Shown piece by piece: positions 1-6,416 of a stretch of 13,717 bases of DNA; position 1 is the stretch's first letter, and each line of letters starts with the position of its first letter. The stretch is from Lachnospiraceae bacterium (lineage in GTDB: Bacteria; Bacillota; Clostridia; Lachnospirales; Lachnospiraceae). Made by a program: the position numbers and the translations under genes. The stretch lies in assembly GCA_015057205.1 (NCBI GenBank), contig SVEW01000060.1:1-13717 (forward strand). Reading direction: 5' to 3'. The notes under the pieces are model-generated. The model was not told the origin of the DNA. It saw nothing but the letters and a program-made list of their open reading frames with translations, and did not search any database.

Positions 1-178
1 GTAAATCCGTTCGGATTCCATAACGAACCAAAAGCGCAGCCAAAAGACTGCGTATTCTGGCATCTTCCGGCACATAACGAAGAATGGTTTCGCGGCGTGC
101 GTCGGAGACAAAGGAAAGGTACGGTTCTATATTGGAAAAGGTCAGTTGTTCCGGAATTTTTAATAAGTAAATGTTCAT
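1..178 (-). CDS. 4'-phosphopantetheinyl transferase, Sfp type (N-terminal part only)
   Basis: Only the first 59 codons are in the window; the rest lies beyond position 1. The start at 178 is preceded by AAGGAG (185-190) six bases upstream. The fragment begins MNIYLLKIPE and continues with a basic segment ARRETILRYVPEDARIRSLL then AALLVRYGI. This matches the N-terminal pattern of Sfp-family enzymes: a short strand, then R..R..R......D..R.L...L.R. Family members move the phosphopantetheine arm of coenzyme A onto a serine of carrier proteins in fatty acid, polyketide or nonribosomal peptide synthesis. The catalytic acidic residues lie further downstream in this family and cannot be checked. The gene is divergent from the secreted LRR gene. 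The family call rests on a short stretch and is an inference; that the gene is real is well supported by its start, ribosome binding site and promoter. Confidence 0.72.
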   Translation of the reverse strand, partial: MNIYLLKIPEQLTFSNIEPYLSFVSDARRETILRYVPEDARIRSLLAALLVRYGIRTDL

Positions 179-205
179 GGGTAGCTCCTTTATAGTTATG
201 GTTTT

Positions 206-234
206 ATTGTAAAAGCGTGAAAGTGGGATGTCAA
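206..234 (-). promoter_or_regulatory. Sigma-A-type promoter of the phosphopantetheinyl transferase gene
   Basis: Read on the minus strand, a perfect -35 TTGACA (229-234) and a -10 TACAAT (206-211) are separated by 17 bases. The -10 lies about 27 bases upstream of the start codon at 178, leaving a short leader that carries the ribosome binding site. Confidence 0.8.
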
Positions 235-268
235 TATTTAGAATGTTTTAAATAAGTTTGAAAAAACC

Positions 269-298
269 TTGACACCAGGCATATATAATATATATAAT
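269..298 (+). promoter_or_regulatory. Sigma-A-type promoter of the secreted LRR gene
   Basis: A perfect -35 TTGACA (269-274) is followed after 18 bases by TATAAT (293-298). The spacer is a run of TATA repeats that contains another TATAAT (284-289), too close to the -35 to pair with it. The -10 is about 35 bases upstream of the ATG at 334. Confidence 0.78.
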
Positions 299-333
299 TA
301 TTTTGCTAATTTTTCAAATTTAAGGAGGTTGCT

Positions 334-1182
334 ATGAAGAAACGTGTATTAGCAGTAGTATTAGCTGGTGTGATGACCGTAAGTGGTGTAAGTATGATGA
401 ACCCGGTTGCGCGAAATGTGCATGCGGAATCCAGTTATTCATTCGGCGATTGTTATTTGTCGGATAAAGATGGGAACAAGACATTATTAGTAGGAGACCC
501 GGTACTTAGTAACATTGGCGGATTATGGCAGGATGGAAAAGAATTAGAAGAGGGCGTTGATTGGGAATTTGGAGATGCAGAAGATTACGATCAGAAAACT
601 GCATTTTATTATGATAATCAACAGAATGAAGTTGCATTTGATTGGGAGAACATTCCGGTAGAAGCTTTTGGAAAATATGTTTATCGCACAACCGCGGTGA
701 ATTTTTTGTTTAATCCTGGATATGGTACATATAAGACGATTGAATCATCATTTCCGATTGCAGCCTGGGCAGATGATGTATGTACAGTAGCGCTAAACAA
801 AGATGGGAAAACGGTAAAAATTTTCAATGCTTATATGGAAAATACAGATTCGTTAACTTTAAAAGTGCCGGCAAAGGCTACGGTAGGAGATAAGAACTAT
901 AAGGTTACGAGTGTTGACGAATATGCAGTAGAAGGAAAAGTTGCCAGCGTTATTTTGCCTGCAAGTGTCACAAGACTTGAAAAAAGTGCATTTGAAGATT
1001 GTAAAACACTTAAAAATATTACCATAAAAGGTAATTTGAAGAGTGTTGGTAGTAAGGCATTTTCCGGTATTAATAACAAAGCGGTGTTTAAGATTAAGGC
1101 TAATGCGAAAAATTTCAAGAAGATTGTAAATCGAATTAAAAAGGCCGGAGCGCCAGCATTGGCAAAATATAAGAGAATTTAA
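334..1182 (+). CDS. Secreted protein with C-terminal BspA-type leucine-rich repeats
   Basis: A 282-residue exported protein. Residues 1-31 form a signal peptide: MKKR, a hydrophobic stretch, then a likely cleavage site after V-H-A at 29-31. There is no lipobox and no LPxTG sorting signal, so it is predicted to be released or held by non-covalent contacts. Residues about 173-270 hold short BspA-like repeats (LRR_5 style): YKVTSVDEYAV, VASVILPASVTRLEKSAFEDC, LKNITIKGNLKSVGSKAF. A lysine-rich tail ends in ALAKYKRI. Residues about 32-150 are rich in Asp, Trp and Tyr and match no family I recognise. The start is fixed by AAGGAGG (322-328), five bases from the ATG. It is a single gene with its own promoter and a hairpin just past its stop. 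BspA-type repeats are known from surface proteins that bind host or matrix proteins; a binding role here is inference only. Confidence 0.85.
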   Translation: MKKRVLAVVLAGVMTVSGVSMMNPVARNVHAESSYSFGDCYLSDKDGNKTLLVGDPVLSNIGGLWQDGKELEEGVDWEFGDAEDYDQKTAFYYDNQQNEVAFDWENIPVEAFGKYVYRTTAVNFLFNPGYGTYKTIESSFPIAAWADDVCTVALNKDGKTVKIFNAYMENTDSLTLKVPAKATVGDKNYKVTSVDEYAVEGKVASVILPASVTRLEKSAFEDCKTLKNITIKGNLKSVGSKAFSGINNKAVFKIKANAKNFKKIVNRIKKAGAPALAKYKRI

Positions 1183-1197
1183 TAGTGGAAAATAATG

Positions 1198-1226
1198 GGA
1201 GCAGGCTACTCATGGTAGTCTGCTCC
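1198..1226. terminator. Shared hairpin between convergent genes, likely terminator
   Basis: Two 12-base arms (1198-1209 and 1215-1226) pair with one G-T wobble around a five-base loop. The hairpin lies 16 bases past the LRR stop and covers the stop codon of the propeller gene (1206-1208). On the minus strand it is followed by ATTATTTTCC, a moderate T-rich tract; on the plus strand the tail (TAATTCTTG) is poor. It is therefore a better terminator for the propeller gene than for the LRR gene. Confidence 0.6.
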
Positions 1227-2150
1227 TAATTCTTGCAGTCCGGAATTGAATTCTTTGTAGTATGTATTTAGATTGGTCATTTTCTTCCCGTTAACGGATA
1301 CCAGGAACAAATCGTAGGTGTCCCCATCTTTCGTAGAACTTACGATGCCGTAGTTCTTTGAGACCTCACAGTAATCCGAAGTGTCGTAGTCCGGATTGTT
1401 GAAAGAAAGGCGTTTGATTTTCCCTGTGGATGGGCGATAGCGATAGATTTGATCGGCATGGTTATCTGCTGAATACCAACGGGAGAAAAATACGTCACCG
1501 GTACTTTTTGCAACAATCGGGTAGTAGCATTCTACGTTGGTTCGCTTGTAGATGCGGCTGTTTTTCCCGTTCTTATATTTCCAAATCTGGGAATCTTTTC
1601 CATCGCCACGTACATAATAGATGTACTTGCCGGTTTTGCTAAAATAGGGCATGGAATGCTCCGTATTTGCGTGGGTAAGCTTTGTAAGCTTGCCGGTGGA
1701 AAGGCGGTAAGTATAAAGTTGGGCATATTCTTTGCCATCCGGACAGGATTTGAAGCAGATGCTTTTGCCATCCGGAGAGAATTTCGGGTCCTCGTGTCGT
1801 CCGGCATCGGATGCGGTGAGGTTCTTAAGCATGTGGTCCTGAAAGGTATATAAATAAATGTCCCACTGATCTTCATCCGAAATACCCATAAAAGTAATGG
1901 ACTTGCCGTCAGGTGAAAACGTGGCATTCATAGCATGATGAACACCGGTCATGTTTTTACTAAGGCAAGTCAAAGAGCCTTTGGAAAAATCATAGAGATA
2001 CAATTGGCTATCTTCAGCATCATAATCCGAGTAGCGATGAAAAACCAGCTTTCCGGAAAGTGACGGAAGATTGGCAGCTTTGGTTGGCAATAAGGTTGTA
2101 ACCAATACTGCTATGCAAAGTAGCAGAGAGAAAAAAGTTCGTTTTTTCAT
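1206..2150 (-). CDS. Exported six-bladed beta-propeller protein (TolB/PD40-like)
   Basis: A 314-residue protein with a signal peptide (MKKRTFFSLLLCIAVLVTTLLP; likely cut after T-K-A near 25). The rest is six PD40-like units starting near residues 33, 77, 123, 168, 211 and 261. Each has a pattern like FSPDGKSI..., then D.(I/L)Y.Y, then G.L..LT. FSPDGKSI occurs at 78 and 124, and FSKTGKYIYY at 170. Six units of about 45 residues fit a closed TolB-like propeller. In Gram-negatives TolB works with Pal; no such system is expected here, so the partner is unknown. The longest frame opens at 2162, but GGAGG (2156-2160) lies inside its first codons, exactly five bases upstream of the ATG at 2150, so 2150 is the start used. 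Cys12 sits inside the hydrophobic stretch without a lipobox, so this is probably not a lipoprotein. Confidence 0.85.
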   Translation of the reverse strand: MKKRTFFSLLLCIAVLVTTLLPTKAANLPSLSGKLVFHRYSDYDAEDSQLYLYDFSKGSLTCLSKNMTGVHHAMNATFSPDGKSITFMGISDEDQWDIYLYTFQDHMLKNLTASDAGRHEDPKFSPDGKSICFKSCPDGKEYAQLYTYRLSTGKLTKLTHANTEHSMPYFSKTGKYIYYVRGDGKDSQIWKYKNGKNSRIYKRTNVECYYPIVAKSTGDVFFSRWYSADNHADQIYRYRPSTGKIKRLSFNNPDYDTSDYCEVSKNYGIVSSTKDGDTYDLFLVSVNGKKMTNLNTYYKEFNSGLQELGADYHE

Positions 2151-2155
2151 AAGTG

Positions 2156-2160
2156 CCTCC
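2156..2160 (-). promoter_or_regulatory. Ribosome binding site fixing the propeller start at 2150
   Basis: GGAGG on the minus strand, five bases from the ATG at 2150. The same bases make the false upstream codons ATG-GAG-G of the longer frame. A start at 2162 has no ribosome binding site of its own. Confidence 0.85.
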
Positions 2161-2168
2161 ATGTAATT

Positions 2169-2174
2169 ATTATA
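2169..2174 (-). promoter_or_regulatory. Candidate -10 box of the propeller gene
   Basis: A perfect TATAAT on the minus strand about 18 bases upstream of the start at 2150. No convincing -35 is seen at the right distance. The -35 region would fall at about 2191-2197, at the edge of the folded palindromic element, so insertion of that element may have replaced or changed the original promoter. Confidence 0.45.
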
Positions 2175-2183
2175 GTTAGGTAA

Positions 2184-2312
2184 TTGCGAAACCCTTATGC
2201 CACGTTCGTGGCATGTTGAATTTGCATAATAAATCGTCTCTGCAAGTGAACTTGCAGAACGATTTATTATGCAAATTGCTCATGCGGCATACGCCGCAGA
2301 GCAGTTTCACAA
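2184..2312. repeat. Folded palindromic element: three hairpins in a closing stem
   Basis: A 129-base stretch that can fold on either strand into a four-way, cloverleaf-like shape. The outer stem pairs 2184-2192 with 2304-2312 (nine pairs, one mismatch). Arm 1 is 2197-2204 with 2207-2214. Arm 2 is a long hairpin: 19 perfect pairs (2219-2237 with 2259-2277), a small internal loop, then eight pairs (2240-2247 with 2250-2257). Arm 3 is 2278-2281 plus 2283-2288 with 2293-2298 plus 2299-2302, with one bulged A. There is no credible protein in it. It lies between two divergent genes. Such compact, fully paired intergenic units are typical of miniature mobile elements (MITE or REP-like), but a structured RNA or cruciform binding site is also possible. 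The structure is seen directly; the identity is inference. Confidence 0.7.
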
Positions 2313-2343
2313 ATATCAAATTTTATAGTGTTAGCATAATGCA

Positions 2344-2363
2344 AATTGATGAAATTATCAATT
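2344..2363. promoter_or_regulatory. Operator-like palindrome upstream of the dCache receptor gene
   Basis: AATTGAT (2344-2350) and ATCAATT (2357-2363) form a perfect 7-base inverted repeat with a six-base gap. It overlaps the -35 and spacer of the upstream candidate promoter at 2346-2373, where a dimeric regulator would block or assist polymerase. AT-rich palindromes also arise by chance. Confidence 0.35.
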
Positions 2364-2373
2364 GTGTTATAAG
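2346..2373 (+). promoter_or_regulatory. Candidate upstream promoter of the dCache receptor gene
   Basis: TTGATG (2346-2351), 16 bases, then TATAAG (2368-2373) preceded by TGT, an extended -10 feature. It gives a leader of about 70 bases before the GTG start. It is weaker by consensus than the site at 2382-2410, and one or both may be used. Confidence 0.35.
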
Positions 2374-2381
2374 ATACATTC

Positions 2382-2410
2382 TTGCCTTTTGCGTGCTAAT
2401 GTGCTAAAAT
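2382..2410 (+). promoter_or_regulatory. Candidate main promoter of the dCache receptor gene
   Basis: TTGCCT (2382-2387), 17 bases, then TAAAAT (2405-2410), about 40 bases upstream of the GTG start. Its spacer contains a direct repeat, GTGCTAAT then GTGCTAAA. I found no sigma-28 (flagellar) promoter pattern upstream, although receptors are often in that regulon. Confidence 0.5.
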
Positions 2411-2451
2411 TTTGTACCGTAGCATGTTAAAGATTAGGAGGAATAGAGATA

Positions 2452-4485
2452 GTGTTACAGCGAAAGATTAAGTTGTCGGACAAGCGAGAAGCGGTAAAGC
2501 ATACCATTTCCGGCAAATTGTTACGCATTTTATTGCCGATGGTTGCGGTGGCAATAATGCTCATTATTATTATTTTGGTAAGTCGTGCAAAAGGTATTAT
2601 TAGTGATTTATCAAGAGCGGATTTGGCACAGGAAACAAAGGCAAATGCGAACGCATTTAGCGGGGAAATTCAGACCTTTGTTGGTAAATTGGAGACCTTA
2701 GCTGTGTCTATGGAAAGAAATAAGTTTAAGAATGACAAAGAATTTCTGGACTACGTTGCAGATCAGTCTAGAAAATTTTCCAAGAATGCACCGGATGGTG
2801 TATATATGACTTTAGATGACGGAACCTGGCTTGATTCTAGCGGATGGGTACCGGATGCTGATTACGTTGCAACAGAACGGGATTGGTATAAGGATGGAAT
2901 TAACCGTGATACCTTTACATTAGGAAAACCATATTTGGATAATTTGACAAATAAGATGGTAGTGGCTATTGCCAGAAAAATTAAGCTGGCAGATGGCAGA
3001 GGCGGTGTAGCAGCTATTGATTTGCAGCTTACAAGCGTTATGGATACCATAAAGAAGTTAAAGCCGATGAAGACAGGTACTACGATCCTGTTAGATAAGA
3101 CATCTATTATCTCTTATACGAACAAATCTTATAACGGTACAGAGATTTCAGAACATATGGATGATGAATTTTTGCAGGCTGTGGCGGCTAATATGGGAAA
3201 TATTGGTCAGGTTGAAGTAATCAAATGTGGCGGTAAATCCTATTATGTTGATTATGAAGCTGTGGAAGGAACCAACTGGACATTGATTTCTTCCGTAGAA
3301 GAAGGCAGTGTTTTGGCGGAGTTGAACAAGTTCCAGACAGTATGTTGGATTTTGGCCGTTATCGGCATTCTTTTGATTGCGCTTGTATTATGGGCAGCGA
3401 TTAACCGGATTGTTACCAAGCCGGTAGGTAAGCTTACAGAGAATCTGGTACGAATCACCAATAACGATTTCACGGTTGAGGTGAACGCATCCGGAAATGA
3501 TGAAATTGGCTTAATGAATGCAAATATGGCGAAATTTATTGAGCATATGCGTGAAGTACTTGGCGGTATGCAGGATGAGACCAATCAATTGACGGTCGAA
3601 GCGGATAATAGCCGTAGCTCTTCTGAAAATATGAGTGTACAGGCGAAACAGCAGTCTGTTTCCATGGGGGATATTCGTGGAGCGATGGATGGTATGGCAG
3701 GTGCTGTATCCGAGTTAGCAACCAATGCAACGGAGTTGGCAACCATGGTAAGTGATTTGACACATGAAGGAAACGAAACAGATAATACCATGAAATTGTT
3801 GGTGGATAAAGCGGCAGAGGGACAGCGCGATATGAAGATGGTTACCAGCAGTATGGATTCCATTTCTCTTGCTATGAAGGAAATGAACGATGTGGTTGGT
3901 AAGGTAGAGGAAAGTGCGAAGAAGATTAACGGCATTGTAGAAATGATTAATTCCATTGCCGGACAAACCAATCTGTTATCATTGAATGCTTCCATTGAAG
4001 CTGCCAGAGCCGGAGAAGCCGGACGTGGTTTTGCAGTGGTTGCAACAGAGATTGGATCCCTTGCTAACGATAGCGCTCAGGCAAGCCGTGAAATCAGTGA
4101 GATTATTGATGATATCATTGGGCAGATTGAGAATTTGGCAGAAAAGTCAGCAGCTAGCGTAGAAGAAATTCAAAAGAGTTCGGTTGCTGTATCAACTGCG
4201 GAAGTAACGTTTGTAGATATCTTTAAAAACCTGGATATTACCGGGGAAGCTATGAAACGTATGATTACAATGATGAGCGAAATTGATGATATTGCAAGTA
4301 GTGTGGCTGCCATTTCGGAGGAGCAGTCAGCAAGTTCAGAGGAAGTAACGGCGACCGTTGAGAATCTGGCAGAAAGTGCAGAACAGGTTGCAGGAGAAAG
4401 TCAGAGTGTGACCGACAGTGCGAATACCGTTTTACAGTCCGTTGAGACAATCAATCAGTTTGTATCTACATTTAAATTAGATTAA
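2452..4485 (+). CDS. Methyl-accepting chemotaxis protein with dCache amino-acid sensor (44H class)
   Basis: A 677-residue transmembrane chemoreceptor. Membrane segments lie near 25-44 and 297-317. The outside part (about 45-296) is a double Cache domain carrying Y138, R143, W145, Y146, Y161, D163 and D190. The spacing is that of the dCache_1AM amino-acid-binding motif (YxxxxRxWY, then YxD, then a later D), so the predicted ligand is an amino acid. A HAMP domain follows (about 318-370), then a long coiled-coil signalling domain with the conserved tip IAGQTNLLSLNASIEAARAGEAGRGFAVVA at 502-531. From AARAGE to the final F is 158 residues, fitting the 44-heptad class common in Firmicutes. There is no C-terminal CheR-binding pentapeptide. 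It begins with GTG, with AGGAGG (2436-2441) ten bases away, rather far. No CheA or CheW genes are nearby. Confidence 0.93.
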   Translation: MLQRKIKLSDKREAVKHTISGKLLRILLPMVAVAIMLIIIILVSRAKGIISDLSRADLAQETKANANAFSGEIQTFVGKLETLAVSMERNKFKNDKEFLDYVADQSRKFSKNAPDGVYMTLDDGTWLDSSGWVPDADYVATERDWYKDGINRDTFTLGKPYLDNLTNKMVVAIARKIKLADGRGGVAAIDLQLTSVMDTIKKLKPMKTGTTILLDKTSIISYTNKSYNGTEISEHMDDEFLQAVAANMGNIGQVEVIKCGGKSYYVDYEAVEGTNWTLISSVEEGSVLAELNKFQTVCWILAVIGILLIALVLWAAINRIVTKPVGKLTENLVRITNNDFTVEVNASGNDEIGLMNANMAKFIEHMREVLGGMQDETNQLTVEADNSRSSSENMSVQAKQQSVSMGDIRGAMDGMAGAVSELATNATELATMVSDLTHEGNETDNTMKLLVDKAAEGQRDMKMVTSSMDSISLAMKEMNDVVGKVEESAKKINGIVEMINSIAGQTNLLSLNASIEAARAGEAGRGFAVVATEIGSLANDSAQASREISEIIDDIIGQIENLAEKSAASVEEIQKSSVAVSTAEVTFVDIFKNLDITGEAMKRMITMMSEIDDIASSVAAISEEQSASSEEVTATVENLAESAEQVAGESQSVTDSANTVLQSVETINQFVSTFKLD

Positions 4486-4488
4486 AAG

Positions 4489-4528
4489 AAAAGCACCACG
4501 CCTGCTGTAAATCAGGTGTGGTGCTTTT
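4489..4528. terminator. Strong bidirectional terminator between the two receptor genes
   Basis: A 16-pair stem (4489-4504 with 4513-4528; one G-T wobble) closes an eight-base loop. The outer four pairs are A-T, so each direction ends in a TTTT tail. It lies four bases past the first receptor stop and 13 bases from the end of the convergent second receptor, and so serves both. Confidence 0.9.
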
Positions 4529-4541
4529 GTAATAAAGGAGT

Positions 4542-6248
4542 TTAACGAATCCTAAACTGACTAACCAGTTCACTTAAAGCATCGGACTGTTCGGATAATT
4601 CTAATGATACGGCACTGCTTTCCTGGGCGGTGGCAGTATTATCCTGAATAACATTGCTGATTTGAGCAATTCCGTCACTAATTTCTTTCATGCTATGAGC
4701 CTGTTCTTGTGCGATACGGCCGGTTTCCTGAATAATGGTTACCACGTTGTCCACGGAGTGTTGCGCATTGGTCATAGCCTCTTGTGTTTCTAATACGACA
4801 CCGTTTCCGTGTTCAATTTCACGAAGGGCACCGTTGATTAATTCCTGTGTATTTTGCGCTGCGGCAGAAGAATCAGAAGCAAGTTTGCTGATTTCTTCGG
4901 CAACGACTGCGAAACCACGACCGGCTTCTCCAGCTCTGGCAGCTTCGATGGAAGCATTCAGAGATAAAAGCTGTGTCTGGGAAGAAATCTCCTCAATGGC
5001 GTGGGCAATCTGTTCAATCTGTTTGGATGCTTCGGTAATGTTGTTCATGGCCGTAGTAACCTGATTCATCTTTTCGGCTCCACGGGACATATCTTCCTGT
5101 ACACGAATTATCATTTTGCCTCCGTTGTTTGCGGAGTCTGTCATATTTTTGGTCTGGTCATTGACCGTTTGGACGGTGGCGGTTAATTCTTCAATGGCAG
5201 CAGCCTGATCGGAAGCACCTTCGGCTAAGCCGGCGGAACCATCACGCATGTTATTTGCACCGTGGTGTACTAAAGTAACGGTTTCGCTTACGTTACCAAG
5301 TGCACTGGACATCTTGCTTGTGATGTCATCTAAAGCTTCGGTGATAGGCGTATAATCCCCAACATAAAATTCCGGATGCGTGGTACCACACGTAAAATCA
5401 CCGTCGGCAATTCGATTTAAGGTTGCAATCATATCGCTAATTACATTGTTGGTTGCAGTGGTAGACTTATCCAAATCTTTGGCAAGCTCACCTAACTCGT
5501 CGTTGGCATCGTAATGTACATCAATATGTAAAGCGCCTCCGGCCATCTTTGCGGCAACATCTTTTAATTCGGTTACCGGTTCCATAATTGCAGCAGCCAG
5601 TTTTTTCTTTAAATCCACCATATATAACAGCACGCTAATGATAATGATAGCGGTGATAATAAGGGAAAAAATCACAATGGAAAAGATGACAGTATATACC
5701 TGTGCACCTTTTTCTGTGACTTCAGCAGATACGGATTTAAAATCACCGGCAACGGTGTCGATGGATGGGTACAAAGTATCGTTGAAATAGTAAAACAGGT
5801 CTTCTGTGCTGGTACCTTGGGTAAACATTTCTCCAAGTTTAGTACCATTATCGGAAACAATCTTTAAATCCGAGGAAATCTGGGATAGATTGGAAGAACC
5901 GCTATACAATTTGGAAAATGCATTTAAGTTTGCATCAAAATCCGTGAACTTAGAGGCTGCCTTTTCAAGCTGTTCCTGGCGGATAGACTCATCGGGTGTG
6001 ACCATTGCCCATAGATATGCTTTAGAAAGTGCCTGAATATCAATCCGGATTTCGGCCTGTATATTTTGCAATTGATAATATTTGTTGTAGATAGTACGGA
6101 TTCCTAAGAGGGAAGCAACTACAGTGATTACCAACGATACAATGGCTATAGCAAACATAATAATTAGTTTTCGGAATGTTTTATCAAATTTCATTCGGAA
6201 AGGAAATTGCTTTAGTTGCTTAGCGTTTACTGTGAATGGTGAAAACAT
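4542..6248 (-). CDS. Methyl-accepting chemotaxis protein, four-helix-bundle-type sensor (36H class)
   Basis: A 568-residue chemoreceptor (numbering from the start at 6248). The membrane segments are near 28-49 and 186-211. The outside part is only about 135 residues, helical by composition, with no Cache motif. This fits a 4HB_MCP-type sensor, whose ligands cannot be read from sequence. One HAMP domain (about 212-265) is followed by a second HAMP-like unit (about 268-316: MIATLNRIADGDF, then YTPITEALDDI). The signalling hairpin tip is near 416-458 (SSQTQLLSLNASIEAARAGEAGRGFAVVAEEI). From AARAGE to the final F is 130 residues, the same as my recollection of E. coli Tsr, so the 36-heptad class fits. 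The longest frame opens at 6299, but that ATG sits at the expected transcription start; AAAGGA (6257-6262) eight bases before the ATG at 6248 supports the shorter form. It is convergent with the first receptor and divergent from the kinase. Confidence 0.92.
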   Translation of the reverse strand: MFSPFTVNAKQLKQFPFRMKFDKTFRKLIIMFAIAIVSLVITVVASLLGIRTIYNKYYQLQNIQAEIRIDIQALSKAYLWAMVTPDESIRQEQLEKAASKFTDFDANLNAFSKLYSGSSNLSQISSDLKIVSDNGTKLGEMFTQGTSTEDLFYYFNDTLYPSIDTVAGDFKSVSAEVTEKGAQVYTVIFSIVIFSLIITAIIIISVLLYMVDLKKKLAAAIMEPVTELKDVAAKMAGGALHIDVHYDANDELGELAKDLDKSTTATNNVISDMIATLNRIADGDFTCGTTHPEFYVGDYTPITEALDDITSKMSSALGNVSETVTLVHHGANNMRDGSAGLAEGASDQAAAIEELTATVQTVNDQTKNMTDSANNGGKMIIRVQEDMSRGAEKMNQVTTAMNNITEASKQIEQIAHAIEEISSQTQLLSLNASIEAARAGEAGRGFAVVAEEISKLASDSSAAAQNTQELINGALREIEHGNGVVLETQEAMTNAQHSVDNVVTIIQETGRIAQEQAHSMKEISDGIAQISNVIQDNTATAQESSAVSLELSEQSDALSELVSQFRIR

Positions 6249-6256
6249 GTCATCGG

Positions 6257-6262
6257 TCCTTT
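6257..6262 (-). promoter_or_regulatory. Ribosome binding site fixing the second receptor start at 6248
   Basis: AAAGGA on the minus strand, eight bases upstream of the ATG at 6248. The alternative ATG at 6299 has no ribosome binding site and lies about three bases from the transcription start predicted from the promoter at 6309-6336. Confidence 0.75.
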
Positions 6263-6308
6263 CTTTTGTTGATTTTGCTTGACTTATTGCAAAAGTCATT
6301 ATACAACT

Positions 6309-6336
6309 ATTATATGGACAAAGTATATACAGACAA
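6309..6336 (-). promoter_or_regulatory. Promoter of the second receptor gene
   Basis: On the minus strand, TTGTCT (6331-6336), 16 bases, then a perfect TATAAT (6309-6314). Transcription would start near 6302, giving a leader of about 54 bases before the start at 6248. Confidence 0.65.
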
Positions 6337-6406
6337 GTGAGTTGATGTGACTGAATTGAGAAAAAACTGTGAACGGATGAATTGATTGAGTCAATAAGCC
6401 TGAAAT

Positions 6407-6411
6407 GGAGG
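6407..6411 (+). promoter_or_regulatory. Ribosome binding site fixing the kinase start at 6417
   Basis: GGAGG five bases upstream of the ATG at 6417. As with the propeller gene, the ribosome binding site itself supplies a false upstream in-frame ATG (6405). No clear -35/-10 pair was found for this gene in the 150 bases before it. Confidence 0.85.
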
Positions 6412-6416
6412 TAGAG

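Noticed and set aside
2115..2120. Lipoprotein cleavage site at Cys12 of the propeller protein
   Set aside because: The residues before the Cys are Leu-Leu-Leu, not the small residues needed for a lipobox, and a good A-x-A-type site follows near residue 25.
2184..2312. tRNA-like gene in the cloverleaf element
   Set aside because: The arms have the wrong lengths (a 27-pair central hairpin), there is no T-loop GTTC/anticodon arrangement and no acceptor stem of seven pairs with CCA, so it only resembles a cloverleaf in outline.
2213..2407. Plus-strand open frame of 64 residues in the intergenic region
   Set aside because: It runs through the palindromic element and the receptor promoter, has no ribosome binding site, and its sequence is explained by the inverted repeats.
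2313..2451. Sigma-28 (flagellar regulon) promoter for the first receptor
   Set aside because: No TAAA-N15-GCCGATAA-like pattern was found; the sigma-A-type sites fit better.
3585..3995. Minus-strand open frame of 136 residues
   Set aside because: Antisense to the conserved signalling domain of the first receptor; no independent start signals.
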